A DNA stretch of 56,914 nt from Bacteriovoracaceae bacterium (lineage in GTDB: Bacteria; Bdellovibrionota; Bacteriovoracia; Bacteriovoracales; Bacteriovoracaceae). Positions 8,164 through 17,878 of this stretch are shown here, piece after piece. The notes under the pieces are model-generated. The model was not told where the DNA came from. It made no database searches and worked only from the letters and a program-made list of their open reading frames with translations. Position numbers and translations under genes: made by a program. The stretch spans positions 1 to 56,914 of the forward strand of contig JAMPXB010000024.1 of the NCBI GenBank assembly GCA_023701435.1, given 5' to 3'. Within the stretch, counting starts at the first letter, position 1. Each line of letters begins with the position of its first letter.

Positions 8164-8193
8164 AGGAAGAGTCACAAGCTCTTCCTACCTTTT
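8164..8193 (+). terminator. Terminator hairpin after peptide B
   Basis: AGGAAGAG (8164-8171) pairs perfectly with CTCTTCCT (8179-8186), loop TCACAAG, then ACCTTTTC. It starts 6 bp after the stop of the 25-aa gene. Confidence 0.6.
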
Positions 8194-8280
8194 CATTCCA
8201 AGGAAATCGTAGCAGGAAACAAATTCGAGTCAAAGTAAATTTTCTCTTGATGAGATTACGAATAGTTAGCAGGACCTGGC

Positions 8281-9333
8281 CTAATTAAACACCTTCTCAA
8301 ACTGAGCATAGACCTTATCTTCCGAGTATTTCTCGGCGGTCTGAGCATTGAGTTCACCCAAACGAAGACGTAGCTCTGGATGAGTAATGAGTTCACGAAG
8401 TGCTTCGGTCAGGGCCTTAACATTATGTGAAGGAATCACAAAACGGCGGGAATCTCCTTCTAAGAGTTCGCCCGCTCCAACTTTATCAGTAGTGATGACT
8501 GGGAGCCCGCAGCCCATGGCCTCAAGAACAACTCGGCCAAACTCTTCAATCCGTGCTGGGAGCACGAAGATATCAATAGAACGATAATAGTTCTGAATAT
8601 CATCCCGGCCTGGATCAAAATGCAGATGGGTAGAGAGTCCTTCGCTCGGACGGTCTTTACCGATTACTCGGAAAGAAGCTTGTTCTTTAATCTCTGGAGG
8701 AAGGGCATCGATCGCCTCGCTAAAAAGATCGAGACCTCTCTTTTTAAAGTTCCCCGAGGTCACCAATGCCACATTTACTTTGGACGTGAGTTTCTCTACC
8801 GGTGCTGGATAGAAAATCTTGGTATCCAGTGCTGGGTAAATGACATGAATTTTATCCGCAGGAATCCCAAAGCGCTTTATGCAGTCATCTTTCATGAGTT
8901 TCGAATTGGCGATCAGTTTTTTAAAACGCTGCTCTTTTAAAAGCGGTCCATGAGTCAGGGCCATCTCGTGATCAGGAGCCAGAGGCTTGCCGTGGATCAG
9001 CTCCGAAGCCAAAAAGACGCTATTGTGGAGAGTGACTACGTCTTGTTCCAGGATATCGCCATGGCCCACGGTGATGGTGGGGTTTAATTTTTTGTGCAGA
9101 TTTTGCACCTGCCAGTTGTACCAGCGGCGGCGCCACATGCCGGTGCCTTTGAACCACGGGAGCATTTTGTGAGGAATGGCCCCTTCGGCTACGATGCTTT
9201 CCTTGTCCATGGTCATGGCGGCGACGTGCACTTCATAACCTTGGCTTTTGAAGTAGTGGATATTCTCCATCGCGGTTCGGGCGGAACCGGAGTTTTTGTG
9301 GAGTTGGAGCATGGAGATGAGGGCGGTTTTCAT
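8281..9333 (-). CDS. Glycosyltransferase family 4
   Basis: GT-B fold retaining glycosyltransferase of 350 aa. The C-terminal signature EEFGRVVLEAMGCGLPVI has the paired acidic residues and Gly/Pro turn that bind the nucleotide-sugar, and it is followed by GAGELL. The N-terminal half has the usual alternating strand-helix pattern (acceptor domain). It would add a sugar to the core or O-polysaccharide on the cytoplasmic side. The ATG overlaps the stop of the upstream membrane-protein gene by 4 bp (ATGA), so the three minus-strand genes 11809-8281 are one operon. The sugar specificity is unknown; the neighbouring CDP-tyvelose epimerase suggests a dideoxyhexose. Confidence 0.85.
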   Translation of the reverse strand: MKTALISMLQLHKNSGSARTAMENIHYFKSQGYEVHVAAMTMDKESIVAEGAIPHKMLPWFKGTGMWRRRWYNWQVQNLHKKLNPTITVGHGDILEQDVVTLHNSVFLASELIHGKPLAPDHEMALTHGPLLKEQRFKKLIANSKLMKDDCIKRFGIPADKIHVIYPALDTKIFYPAPVEKLTSKVNVALVTSGNFKKRGLDLFSEAIDALPPEIKEQASFRVIGKDRPSEGLSTHLHFDPGRDDIQNYYRSIDIFVLPARIEEFGRVVLEAMGCGLPVITTDKVGAGELLEGDSRRFVIPSHNVKALTEALRELITHPELRLRLGELNAQTAEKYSEDKVYAQFEKVFN

Positions 9334-10787
9334 AGTTTTAACCTATTTGAAAATTTCTCATAAATCTTGAATTCTCCGGATTCTCCTACCAGTTTTAAAT
9401 TCAAATTGCGTTTTGAAATGATCACATCGATGTTTTCGTTTTCCAACAGATCTAATTTCGTAGGATCTTCTTGTAATTTTCGAGTTAAATTCTGCTTACG
9501 ATGCCACTCAAGGATTTTTTCTGGAGAGAAAGGAAGAAATTTGTTAACAAAATAAACATTAACTCGGCTCATTCTCGATAAAGGATCAAGCCTATCATCT
9601 GATTTTTCAGTATTAGTATCGAGGTAATAGACAGTGGTTCCTGGTTGATACTTCAGGGAGATAACTTTAGATAAGTCCAATAGCGTCTGATCCTGATAAG
9701 TTTCAAGACGTTTAAAAATATTTTTATTTAAACGAAGTCCACCGGTGACAAGAAGAACAATAGCCAGAGTTGCATATAGTGGCTTTCTCCAGGACACTTT
9801 TTCAATTCTTTGATTAAGCTCTAGTCCTGCAGCAAGGAATAGTAATACTTTCTGCATTAAGGTGAGACGGAAAGGAAAAATCTTTACGAAAGGAGTAAAC
9901 CAATCCCAAGGGGCCAGTAGAGTAAAAAAAGCTGGAACGAGGAACGAATAAATGGAAAGTCTGTAGAGAAGTGCCGTCTTTGAGTCGCACTTCTTAAGTC
10001 GATAAAGAGCAAAAGTAAAACCAAGGAAAGCATAAAATAAACCGAAATAGAAACGATCCTCACGTCCTGCTACTAACCAAGGTCTTAAATGATTATTTAA
10101 ATTACTTATGAAAATCTCATCTGCTCCAGCAAAGGAGTTCACGCCCTTTTGAAAATAAGAACTAAGAAGATAAAAGAAAAGAGGGACAACACCGGCAAGG
10201 AAGACCAGACCATGTTTAAAGGCTTTTTTAAATCCTTCCATGTACCAAGTGTCCAGGAGAAGGATCAATAGAATCCATCCAGCAATCAAAACATGAAAAT
10301 ATGCTGCTATTGAAAGAAGTAAAAAAGCCCAGGTTTCTTTTTTCTTCAGAAAAAGAAGCAGTCCCCATAATGCAAAAATATAGGCAAAAGTTTTAGGTTC
10401 AGCACCCCCAAACATCCATTCTCCTGAATAGAAGCTAACATCTCCTAATCCAGAAAAAAGGGTGAGATGCATGAGTACCATGAAAAAGAAAGTAGGCCTT
10501 GTGACTTCTTTTGCAATTAAAAAGAGCAGGCCGCCCAAGGCAAATAAATTAACAAAAGTGGCGGCCATGGAAACATTTTCAAATGAAGAGAGGCCCCAAA
10601 ATGGGTGCATAATAGCTACAAACCCTATTCTTGTTCCGGGAGGATCTGAAAAATAAAATGAACCTGGAATCCAGGAAGGATCAGACCACCACTTAGCCAG
10701 GGCCATATAAATTTCTTGGTTTGTACCAATGCCCAACTTAAAGTGATTCAAAACACACAGTAAGCCGCCAATAAAAAAGAAAATCAT
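9330..10787 (-). CDS. Polytopic membrane protein, possible GT-C transferase or polymerase
   Basis: Ten or more hydrophobic helices over residues 1-360, then a soluble C-terminal domain of about 120 residues. The layout (short polar loops after helix 1 with NQEIYM and DPPGTR, plus a C-terminal extramembrane domain) is like that of GT-C lipid-sugar-dependent transferases and some O-antigen polymerases, but I see no diagnostic motif. It overlaps both neighbours by 4 bp, making it the middle gene of the epimerase-membrane protein-glycosyltransferase operon. A role in transfer or polymerisation of the dideoxyhexose-containing unit is inference. Confidence 0.7.
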   Translation of the reverse strand: MIFFFIGGLLCVLNHFKLGIGTNQEIYMALAKWWSDPSWIPGSFYFSDPPGTRIGFVAIMHPFWGLSSFENVSMAATFVNLFALGGLLFLIAKEVTRPTFFFMVLMHLTLFSGLGDVSFYSGEWMFGGAEPKTFAYIFALWGLLLFLKKKETWAFLLLSIAAYFHVLIAGWILLILLLDTWYMEGFKKAFKHGLVFLAGVVPLFFYLLSSYFQKGVNSFAGADEIFISNLNNHLRPWLVAGREDRFYFGLFYAFLGFTFALYRLKKCDSKTALLYRLSIYSFLVPAFFTLLAPWDWFTPFVKIFPFRLTLMQKVLLFLAAGLELNQRIEKVSWRKPLYATLAIVLLVTGGLRLNKNIFKRLETYQDQTLLDLSKVISLKYQPGTTVYYLDTNTEKSDDRLDPLSRMSRVNVYFVNKFLPFSPEKILEWHRKQNLTRKLQEDPTKLDLLENENIDVIISKRNLNLKLVGESGEFKIYEKFSNRLKL

Positions 10788-11809
10788 ACTTCTATTGTCT
10801 CAACCCAATTGATCATTTGCTTAAGACCAGTGATTTTATCGGTTTTTGGTTTCCAGCCAAAGACTCTCTCGGCTTTCGCGATGTCTGCTATGAAAACTTT
10901 CTGATCACTCTGACGGGGGGGAAGTTCTGTGTATTCCATTTTAATCCCGAGGATTTCCTCACAGTGCTTAAATAATTCAAGTAGTGACAAGCTGTTTTCA
11001 TAACCTCCGCCAATGTTGAAAGTTTGCCCTGCGCTCTTATCAAGATGCTTTAGAGCATCGAAGTAACATGAAATAATATCGGAAGCAAAAAGCACGTCAC
11101 GGACTTGCTTACCATTTCCAGAAATAGTGAACGGTTCTTTAAGTCTTCCATGTTTAATATCTAGGGCCTGTTTTACGAACCAGCCGATCCAGCCCTGGTC
11201 TTTTGTGGAAAACTGTCGTCCACCAAAAATCGAAGAGTGGCGGAAAACAACGGTTTTTAGTCCATAGCACAGGGCATAGTCTTTAATGTATTGATCCGCA
11301 GCCCCTTTGGAGCAACCATATGGAGTTCTAAAATCAAGAGGAATAGATTCCGGAAAGCCTTTTGGAAATTCCTTACAAATGAAACGGCTAGGAGTTTCCT
11401 CATAGTCGTAGTTCTCAAGGTCCCCATACACTTTATTAGTAGAAGAAAAGAAGACAGCGGTGTTGGGAGAGTGCTGTCTTACGCCCTCCAAAACATTGAA
11501 AGTACCCAAAAGGTTGGTTTCAAAATCTAACCTAGGGTTCTCAAGAGAAGTCGTCATGGCCACTTGGCCTGCGGTATGAAAGATCACATCAGGCTTTAAT
11601 TCTCTTATGACTGTTGCGACCTTTTCCGAGTCCTTAACATCGTTGTGAAACATTTGGAATTTACCCAAACTTTCGAGCCATAACTTGTTATTTTCAGTGC
11701 CAACCCGGGACAAGTTATCATAGATCGAGAGTTCATGACCTTGTTTGAGTACTTCACTTGCTAAGTTTGAGCCTAAAAAACCACAACCACCAAAGATTAG
11801 AAACTTCAT
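10784..11809 (-). CDS. rfbE: CDP-paratose 2-epimerase (CDP-tyvelose forming), RfbE-type
   Basis: Short-chain dehydrogenase/reductase-type NAD-dependent epimerase that turns CDP-paratose into CDP-tyvelose. It shows the Rossmann GGCGFLGSNL at the N-terminus, SSTNKVYGD, the catalytic PYGCSKGAADQYIKDY (YxxxK) and the family-typical FRHSSIFGGRQFSTKDQGW. Length of 341 aa is usual. The other genes of the CDP-3,6-dideoxyhexose pathway lie on the other side of a divergent promoter region (11893-16465), which supports the assignment over a UDP-glucose epimerase. First gene of a three-gene minus-strand operon. Confidence 0.85.
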   Translation of the reverse strand: MKFLIFGGCGFLGSNLASEVLKQGHELSIYDNLSRVGTENNKLWLESLGKFQMFHNDVKDSEKVATVIRELKPDVIFHTAGQVAMTTSLENPRLDFETNLLGTFNVLEGVRQHSPNTAVFFSSTNKVYGDLENYDYEETPSRFICKEFPKGFPESIPLDFRTPYGCSKGAADQYIKDYALCYGLKTVVFRHSSIFGGRQFSTKDQGWIGWFVKQALDIKHGRLKEPFTISGNGKQVRDVLFASDIISCYFDALKHLDKSAGQTFNIGGGYENSLSLLELFKHCEEILGIKMEYTELPPRQSDQKVFIADIAKAERVFGWKPKTDKITGLKQMINWVETIEV

Positions 11810-11892
11810 TGGAACACCTATTTTACAGAGACAAATTTCTTCACATTATATTAAGCTAAGTCATCTTAGTCATCTTATGTTTCGAGGTTTCG

Positions 11893-12582
11893 ATGTCCTG
11901 TGATCTAACAGTTGTTCTGCCGTCGTATTTGGAAGAGGAAAATCTTCGACTACTACTTCCAAGAATTAAAGAGCATTGCCAGAAGCTTACCCCTAATTTT
12001 GAAGTCCTGGTTGTTGACACAATGACTCCAATGGATGGTACTTCTGAAGTATGTAAGGACATCGGTGTAAAATACTTAAACCGTCAGGGTGGAAATACCT
12101 ATGGAGATGCTGTTCGCACAGGTATATCAAATTCACGAGGGGAAAAAGTGGTATTTATGGATGCCGATGGTTCCCATCCTCCGAGCGTTCTGGATGAATT
12201 GTATGAAAGTAAAAGTGAAGCCGATATCGTTATTGCATCTCGTTATATTGAGGGTGGTTTTACAGAAAACAGTAAAATCCTTGTATTGATGAGCTTGATC
12301 GTAAACATGGGTTATCGGTTAGTCTTGGGGCTTAAATGTAAGGATGTCTCCAATAGCTTTAAGCTCTATCCGGGTGATGCATTAAGAAGTCTTAATCTAA
12401 ATTGCCAGAATTTTGATATTGTTGAGGAGATCCTTTTTAAGATGGTTCGCTCCAATCCAACTTTTAAAATAAAAGAAATACCATTCAGCTTTAAAAAGCG
12501 AATGTTCGGTGAAACGAAAAGAAATCTTTTTGTTTTTATTTTTACATATGTCATTACACTCTTTAAGTTGAGGTTTTCGTGA
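11893..12582 (+). CDS. Glycosyltransferase family 2 (DPM1/polyprenyl-phosphate type)
   Basis: GT-A fold transferase of 229 aa. It starts [14 protein letters not shown], has the metal/nucleotide motif [20 protein letters not shown] and ASRYIEGG, all typical of polyprenyl-phosphate-sugar synthases and related O-antigen transferases. The C-terminus is one hydrophobic amphipathic helix rather than a full membrane domain. It opens a plus-strand operon whose next genes make CDP-dideoxyhexose; the stop overlaps the start of rfbH by 4 bp. It is likely to transfer the CDP-linked dideoxyhexose to lipid carrier or glycan, though this is inference. Confidence 0.8.
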   Translation: MSCDLTVVLPSYLEEENLRLLLPRIKEHCQKLTPNFEVLVVDTMTPMDGTSEVCKDIGVKYLNRQGGNTYGDAVRTGISNSRGEKVVFMDADGSHPPSVLDELYESKSEADIVIASRYIEGGFTENSKILVLMSLIVNMGYRLVLGLKCKDVSNSFKLYPGDALRSLNLNCQNFDIVEEILFKMVRSNPTFKIKEIPFSFKKRMFGETKRNLFVFIFTYVITLFKLRFS

Positions 12583-13874
12583 GAGAAGAAATTTTAAATA
12601 AGGTCCGTGAATATTTTCAGGCCAGCGGTCAAAAGAAGATCGTTCCTGGTGTTGATTATATTCCTGTTTCAGGAAAAGTTATTGATGAAGAGGATCTTTT
12701 GAATGTAGTGGATGCCTCTTTGGACATGTGGTTCACTACAGGACGATTTGCCAAAGAATTTGAAAAGTCTTTTGCGGAATTTATGCATCAGCGTTATTGC
12801 TTGCTCGTAAACTCCGGTTCATCTGCCAACCTTGTGGCGTTTGCGACATTAACTTCGCCACTTCTTGGTGATCGTATGGTTAAAGCGGGGGATGAAGTCA
12901 TCACTGTTGCCGCTGGCTTTCCCACCACCGTTAACCCAATTGTTCAGCACGGCTGTGTGCCGGTCTTTATCGACGTGGAAAGAGACACCCACCAAATTGA
13001 CATTACAAAATTAGAAGATGCCCGTTCTGCAAAAACTAAAGCAGTTATGGTGGCCCATACTCTTGGGAATCCATTTAATGCCAAAGCCGTAAGAGAGTTC
13101 TGTGATAAGCACAATTTTTGGATGATCGAAGACTGTTGTGATGCTGCCGGCGCGAAATTTGATGGAAAGATGGTTGGAACTTTTGGGGACATTGCGACTG
13201 TCAGTTTTTACCCTGCTCACCATATAACCATGGGTGAAGGAGGGGCTGTTCTGACCAATGAGCATAAGCTAAAAAAAATCGCCGAGAGCATGAGAGACTG
13301 GGGACGTGACTGTTGGTGTCCAACGGGGAAAGACAATAGTTGTAATAAGCGCTTTGGTTGGGACTTTGAAGACATGCCCGCAGGTTATGACCACAAGTAT
13401 GTTTACTCCCATGTGGGTTACAATTTGAAAGTCAGTGATATGCAGGCAGCCCTTGGTGTTTCACAGCTTAAGAAACTTCCTGGTTTCATTAAAGCGAGAA
13501 ACGCTAACTTTAAATATTTAAAACAGAAGCTCTCCCATCTGCAGGATTATATTTCTCTTCCTGAAGAAACAAAGGGTGGTGAGGCAAGCTGGTTTGGTTT
13601 CCCGATCACGGTAAAACCTAGTTCTCCCAAAAATCGTAATGAGATTACTCAGTTTCTTGAAAAAAATAAAATTGGAACCCGTTTATTGTTCGCCGGGAAC
13701 CTTTTGCGTCAGCCCCTCTATAAGCATGTGGAAAAAAGAGTGGTAGGGGATCTGACTAATACAGACATTGTTATGAATGACGTCTTTTGGGTGGGGGTAT
13801 ATCCGGCCTTAAGAGAAGAGCATTTGGACTATATTGCACTTAAAATCGAAGAGTGCGTAAAAGGATCAAAATGA
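12579..13874 (+). CDS. rfbH: CDP-4-dehydro-6-deoxyglucose 3-dehydrase (E1), RfbH/DdhC
   Basis: PMP- and [2Fe-2S]-dependent dehydrase of the DegT/DnrJ aminotransferase fold that removes the 3-hydroxyl of CDP-4-keto-6-deoxyglucose. The usual PLP-binding Lys is replaced by His in [16 protein letters not shown], the hallmark of this family. The Cys-rich stretch around [18 protein letters not shown] holds ligands for the iron-sulfur cluster. Length of 431 aa is typical. The start ATGA overlaps the previous stop, and the end overlaps rfbF by 4 bp. The partner reductase (E3, DdhD) is not present in the window. Confidence 0.95.
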   Translation: MREEILNKVREYFQASGQKKIVPGVDYIPVSGKVIDEEDLLNVVDASLDMWFTTGRFAKEFEKSFAEFMHQRYCLLVNSGSSANLVAFATLTSPLLGDRMVKAGDEVITVAAGFPTTVNPIVQHGCVPVFIDVERDTHQIDITKLEDARSAKTKAVMVAHTLGNPFNAKAVREFCDKHNFWMIEDCCDAAGAKFDGKMVGTFGDIATVSFYPAHHITMGEGGAVLTNEHKLKKIAESMRDWGRDCWCPTGKDNSCNKRFGWDFEDMPAGYDHKYVYSHVGYNLKVSDMQAALGVSQLKKLPGFIKARNANFKYLKQKLSHLQDYISLPEETKGGEASWFGFPITVKPSSPKNRNEITQFLEKNKIGTRLLFAGNLLRQPLYKHVEKRVVGDLTNTDIVMNDVFWVGVYPALREEHLDYIALKIEECVKGSK

Positions 13875-14647
13875 AAGTAGCGATCTTAGCGGGTGGATTT
13901 GGAACAAGATTAAGTGAAGAAACGGATCTGAAACCAAAACCGATGGTGGAAATTGGTGGTAAGCCTATCTTGTGGCACATCATGAAGATTTATTCACACT
14001 ATGGCTTTAATGATTTTGTGATTCTGCTTGGCTACAAGAGTTATTACGTTAAAGAATACTTCGCGAACTACTTCCTTCATCAGAGTGATGTCACAATCGA
14101 TATCAAAAACAATAAAATGGAAGTTCACAATAACTCAAGTGAACCATGGAAAATTACACTTCTTGATACAGGTCTTAATACATACACTGGTGGGCGTGTT
14201 CTACGAGCTAAAAAATATCTTGAAGATGATACCTTTATGCTTACTTATGGTGATGGCGTTGGAAATATTGATATTCCTGCTCTCATTGATTTTCATAAAA
14301 AGAACAAATCAATTCTTACTCTCACTTCAGTACAGCCTGAAGGCAGGTTTGGTGCTCTTAATCTTGATGGTGACCATGTAACGGCTTTTGCTGAGAAACC
14401 TAAGGGTGATGGTTCATGGATCAATGGTGGGTTCTTTGTCTGTGAACCTAAAATCTTTGATTATATTAATGAAGGCGATAACACCATTTTTGAGCGTTCT
14501 CCTATGGAGAAACTCGCCAAGGACCATCAAATGTGTGCTTATAAACACAATGGGTTCTGGATGCCGATGGACACTCTAAGAGATAAAAACGAGCTGGAAA
14601 GTAAGTGGAACTCTAACAAGGCTCCTTGGAAGATTTGGAATGATTAA
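13871..14647 (+). CDS. rfbF: Glucose-1-phosphate cytidylyltransferase, RfbF/DdhA
   Basis: Makes CDP-glucose from CTP and glucose-1-phosphate, the first step to CDP-3,6-dideoxyhexoses. It shows the nucleotidyltransferase signature [30 protein letters not shown] and the metal motif YGDGVGNID. The start at 13871 (258 aa) is chosen because it gives the family N-terminus MKVAILAGG and has AAAGGA upstream; an ATGA overlap couples it to rfbH. The end overlaps the next gene by 8 bp. Confidence 0.95.
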   Translation: MKVAILAGGFGTRLSEETDLKPKPMVEIGGKPILWHIMKIYSHYGFNDFVILLGYKSYYVKEYFANYFLHQSDVTIDIKNNKMEVHNNSSEPWKITLLDTGLNTYTGGRVLRAKKYLEDDTFMLTYGDGVGNIDIPALIDFHKKNKSILTLTSVQPEGRFGALNLDGDHVTAFAEKPKGDGSWINGGFFVCEPKIFDYINEGDNTIFERSPMEKLAKDHQMCAYKHNGFWMPMDTLRDKNELESKWNSNKAPWKIWND

Positions 14648-15692
14648 TAAAGAATTCTGGAAGGGTAAAAAAGTATTCCTAACAGGTCATACAGGTTTTA
14701 AAGGCTCCTGGATGAGTCTGTGGCTTAATGAGCTGGGAGCAGAGGTCCATGGATATTCCTTGGCACCAATTACTGAGCCTTCTTTATTTGAACTATCAAA
14801 AGTCGCCACTCGAATTCATTCTGTCTTCGGAGATATTCGTGATTTTGCGAAGCTTCAGAAAACTATTAAGGAATGCAATCCCGATGTCGTGATTCATCTG
14901 GCCGCACAGCCTCTCGTGAGAAAAAGCTACCGTGACCCTATTGAGACATACTCAACGAATGTCATGGGGACCGTGAACATTCTTGAAGCGGCTCGGTCGT
15001 GTTCAAATCTGAAATGTATTGTTAATGTTACAACAGACAAAGTTTATGAGAACAAAGAGTTGGACATTCCTTTCAAAGAGGAAGACCGCTTGGGTGGTTT
15101 TGATCCTTATTCAAATAGTAAGGCTTGCTCAGAGTTAGTCACATCCTCATATCGTTCAGCTTTTTTAAATTCGACTGGTGTTAAAGTAGTCACGGCTAGG
15201 GCTGGTAATGTAATCGGAGGAGGAGACTGGTCGGAGGACCGCCTCATTCCTGATATTATCCGTGCCCTTGAAAAAAAAGAAAAAGTCATTATCAGAAGTC
15301 CTCGTGCTATTCGTCCATGGCAACATGTTCTTGAATCTTTGGCCGGCTACTTAGAACTTACTGAGTACCTTTACAGTTCTCCTGATTATTATATCGAGTC
15401 ATGGAATTTTGGTCCTGGTACTTCCGACTTTATGACAGTAGGTGAAATTGTAAATTTTATTAAAAGTGATATGCCTCATCTCGGTTTAAATTTTGAAGTT
15501 CAGACTGCGGATCTTCACGAGGCTCAAATCCTTAAGCTTGATAATTCTCTCGCACAGAAGAATTTAAACTGGTCTTCACACTGGCCAGCCAAGACGGCCA
15601 TTAGAAAGACATTCGAATGGTATGAGCAGCATCTTAATGGTGTTGATACTTTTGAACTTACGAGATCTCAGATCAAGGAATTCTGCCAATGA
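14640..15692 (+). CDS. rfbG: CDP-glucose 4,6-dehydratase, RfbG/DdhB
   Basis: NAD-dependent extended short-chain dehydrogenase that makes CDP-4-keto-6-deoxyglucose. The N-terminus FWKGKKVFLTGHTGFKGSW is characteristic of this enzyme and carries the glycine-rich NAD site. TTDKVYENKE and DPYSNSKACSEL (YxxxK) form the active site, and the C-terminal NFGPGTSDF region is also family-typical. Length of 350 aa is usual. Overlaps both neighbours, so it is translated with rfbF and the reductase gene downstream. Confidence 0.95.
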   Translation: MINKEFWKGKKVFLTGHTGFKGSWMSLWLNELGAEVHGYSLAPITEPSLFELSKVATRIHSVFGDIRDFAKLQKTIKECNPDVVIHLAAQPLVRKSYRDPIETYSTNVMGTVNILEAARSCSNLKCIVNVTTDKVYENKELDIPFKEEDRLGGFDPYSNSKACSELVTSSYRSAFLNSTGVKVVTARAGNVIGGGDWSEDRLIPDIIRALEKKEKVIIRSPRAIRPWQHVLESLAGYLELTEYLYSSPDYYIESWNFGPGTSDFMTVGEIVNFIKSDMPHLGLNFEVQTADLHEAQILKLDNSLAQKNLNWSSHWPAKTAIRKTFEWYEQHLNGVDTFELTRSQIKEFCQ

Positions 15693-16465
15693 AAGTTCTT
15701 TTTCTAGGGGGGACCAGTTACCTGGGAAAAGAAATAATCAAGAGGCTGGAGAGTCTTGGTGGTTTTGACATCACTGTTGTTTATAGAGATACCCCTTTAA
15801 CAAGTATAGGACCTCAAGATATCATATTTAATCTCGTGGTTGATTATGGGAAGGGTAATAAACCTCTTTCAGAAGTCATGGCAGCCAATGTGCTTTATCC
15901 TCTAAACGCTTTAGAAAAAATTCAATTCAAGACGGTCATAAACTTTTCTACAGGATTAGACAAAAAGGTTTCTCATTATTCATATACTAAGAAGGTACTT
16001 GAGGAGACCCTATCCTACCTTGGGGAGGGGCGATTCCAGGTTATCAACCTACAACTTCAGCATTTTTTTGGCCCAAGAGCTCCTCAGTATAATTTTGTAA
16101 CATTCCTAATTGATAAGATGCTCAAGGGCGAAGAACTGCTGCTGACCGATTGTCAGCAGAAGAGAGATTTTATCTTTATCGAGGATCTTTTAGATGCAAT
16201 CGAAATAGTGGTTAGTAATTTGAATCAGATTGGCAGTAACGAGATTATTGAAATTGGTTCCGGTATTACTATAAAGCTTCAGGACTTTGTTGAGGATTTG
16301 AAGAGCTTATCTAAATCAAATTCTAATATAGTTTACGGCGCTGTTTCTAAGCGAGCGCAGGAGCCTGATTGTCTGTCAGCAAATGTAGAGAAAATTCAAA
16401 AACTTGGTTGGAAAGCAAAACATAGTATTCATGAAGGTGTTTTGAAGACTATTTTGGAATTTTGA
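15689..16465 (+). CDS. CDP-4-keto-3,6-dideoxyhexose reductase (paratose/abequose synthase-like)
   Basis: NAD(P)-dependent short-chain dehydrogenase of 258 aa. GGTSYLGKEI is the cofactor loop, FSTGLD the Ser/Thr of the triad and YSYTKK the catalytic Tyr and Lys. Size and the place right after rfbG match the Salmonella reductases RfbJ (abequose) and RfbS (paratose). Because an RfbE-type tyvelose epimerase, which acts on CDP-paratose, is encoded on the other strand, the paratose (RfbS/Prt) reaction is more likely; sequence alone does not settle this. Last gene of the operon, followed by a 408-bp gap. Confidence 0.75.
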   Translation: MKVLFLGGTSYLGKEIIKRLESLGGFDITVVYRDTPLTSIGPQDIIFNLVVDYGKGNKPLSEVMAANVLYPLNALEKIQFKTVINFSTGLDKKVSHYSYTKKVLEETLSYLGEGRFQVINLQLQHFFGPRAPQYNFVTFLIDKMLKGEELLLTDCQQKRDFIFIEDLLDAIEIVVSNLNQIGSNEIIEIGSGITIKLQDFVEDLKSLSKSNSNIVYGAVSKRAQEPDCLSANVEKIQKLGWKAKHSIHEGVLKTILEF

Positions 16466-16873
16466 TAGAGCTTAATTTACACCAAAAATCGAGGATTGAG
16501 GGTAAATTACCTTATCCATATTACTGATTGTTTGTTTGTCGTGTCAATGCAGAGTTGGTTTTTCAAGTGGGTTCCCTATTCTGGCATTAAACTCATTTCG
16601 GTCAAACATAAAGATATAAAATTATTTTTAAATTGATACGTAAAGTTTAAAGACAAATTGGAAACATTAGGTGATTTAGGTGGGCATAAAATTACAGATC
16701 CGTATTAATGTGGTTCCCAAATAACTATGAGTGAATTCCAGTAATGATGATCATGTTTCCGTTCAAGTTTTTTATATCTAGGTAGACAAATACTGCCCAT
16801 ATTGGATTGGCTTCGGGGTGAATAATGCTTTGCATTTACCTTTTCCTTTAAGTTGGAAAAATGCTAATTTTTT
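16466..16873. other. 408-bp intergenic region, no gene seen
   Basis: A stem TAATTTAC/GTAAATTA (16473-16480 with 16502-16509) follows the previous stop and may be a weak terminator. The rest is AT-rich with no ORF that has a ribosome-binding site, and presumably carries the promoter of the rfbB operon. I could not place a convincing -35/-10 pair. Confidence 0.5.
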
Positions 16874-17878
16874 ATGATGAAAAAAACAATTCTTGTGACA
16901 GGTGGCGCCGGTTTTATCGGCTCCAACTTTATTCCTTACTTCATTGCCTCCCACCCCGAATATCGGATTATCAATCTAGATCTTTTAACTTATGCGGGTA
17001 ATTTGGATAATCTCAAAGAACTAGATGGGAATGTAAACTATCAGTTTATTCAAGGTGATATTTGCAATCGAGAATTATTAGATAGAATTTTTTTAGATAA
17101 TGTTATTGAGGGGGTCATTCATTTCGCAGCTGAATCTCATGTTGATAATTCTATCTCCGGACCCGGTACCTTTATTCGTACAAACGTAAATGGGACCTTT
17201 ACACTCCTTGATGTCGCTAGACTGTCATGGAAGGACAAGCCACATCGATTCCATCACATATCAACCGACGAAGTATATGGGACGCTAGGGGAAAATGGCC
17301 TTTTTACAGAAACAACTCCCTATGCTCCAAACTCTCCTTATTCCGCTTCAAAAGCTAGTTCGGATTTAATTGTACGTTCATATCACCATACTTATGGAAT
17401 GAACGTTGTAACTACCAATTGCTCTAACAACTATGGACCGAAACAGCATAATGAAAAATTAATTCCTACGATCATTCGCAAAGCTATAATGGGAGATGAA
17501 ATTCCTGTATACGGCGATGGTAAAAATGTGCGTGATTGGCTGTATGTTGAAGACCATTGCAGAGGCATAGACCTTGTTTTTCACAATGGTAAGGCTGGAG
17601 AAACTTATAATATTGGCGGAAGAAATGAGAAAGTTAACATCAATATTGTAAAAGAAATATGTTCAATACTGGATGAGAGAATACCTCGTACAGATAAGAA
17701 ACTCTATTCAGAGCAAATTTCCTTTGTGATGGATCGCCCTGGTCATGATCGTAGATATGCAATTGATGCAACGAAGATTGAAAACGAATTAGGTTGGAAA
17801 GCCAAAGAGAATTTCGAATCAGGAATTAGGAAAACAGTTCAGTGGTACTTAGAAAAGTTTAACCAAGGAGTGGTATGA
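16874..17878 (+). CDS. rfbB: dTDP-glucose 4,6-dehydratase, RfbB/RmlB
   Basis: Makes dTDP-4-keto-6-deoxyglucose. It shows TGGAGFIGSNF (NAD site), HFAAESHVDNSI, ISTDEVYGTLG and SPYSASKASSDLIVRSYHHTYG (YxxxK), followed by NCSNNYGPKQ; all are diagnostic for RmlB. Length of 334 aa is usual. It starts a plus-strand operon with the acyltransferase (4-bp overlap). Together with rfbA and the fused ketoisomerase-aminotransferase at 21298-23699 it provides a dTDP-3-amino-3,6-dideoxyhexose; rmlC and rmlD are absent, so rhamnose is unlikely. Confidence 0.95.
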   Translation: MMKKTILVTGGAGFIGSNFIPYFIASHPEYRIINLDLLTYAGNLDNLKELDGNVNYQFIQGDICNRELLDRIFLDNVIEGVIHFAAESHVDNSISGPGTFIRTNVNGTFTLLDVARLSWKDKPHRFHHISTDEVYGTLGENGLFTETTPYAPNSPYSASKASSDLIVRSYHHTYGMNVVTTNCSNNYGPKQHNEKLIPTIIRKAIMGDEIPVYGDGKNVRDWLYVEDHCRGIDLVFHNGKAGETYNIGGRNEKVNINIVKEICSILDERIPRTDKKLYSEQISFVMDRPGHDRRYAIDATKIENELGWKAKENFESGIRKTVQWYLEKFNQGVV

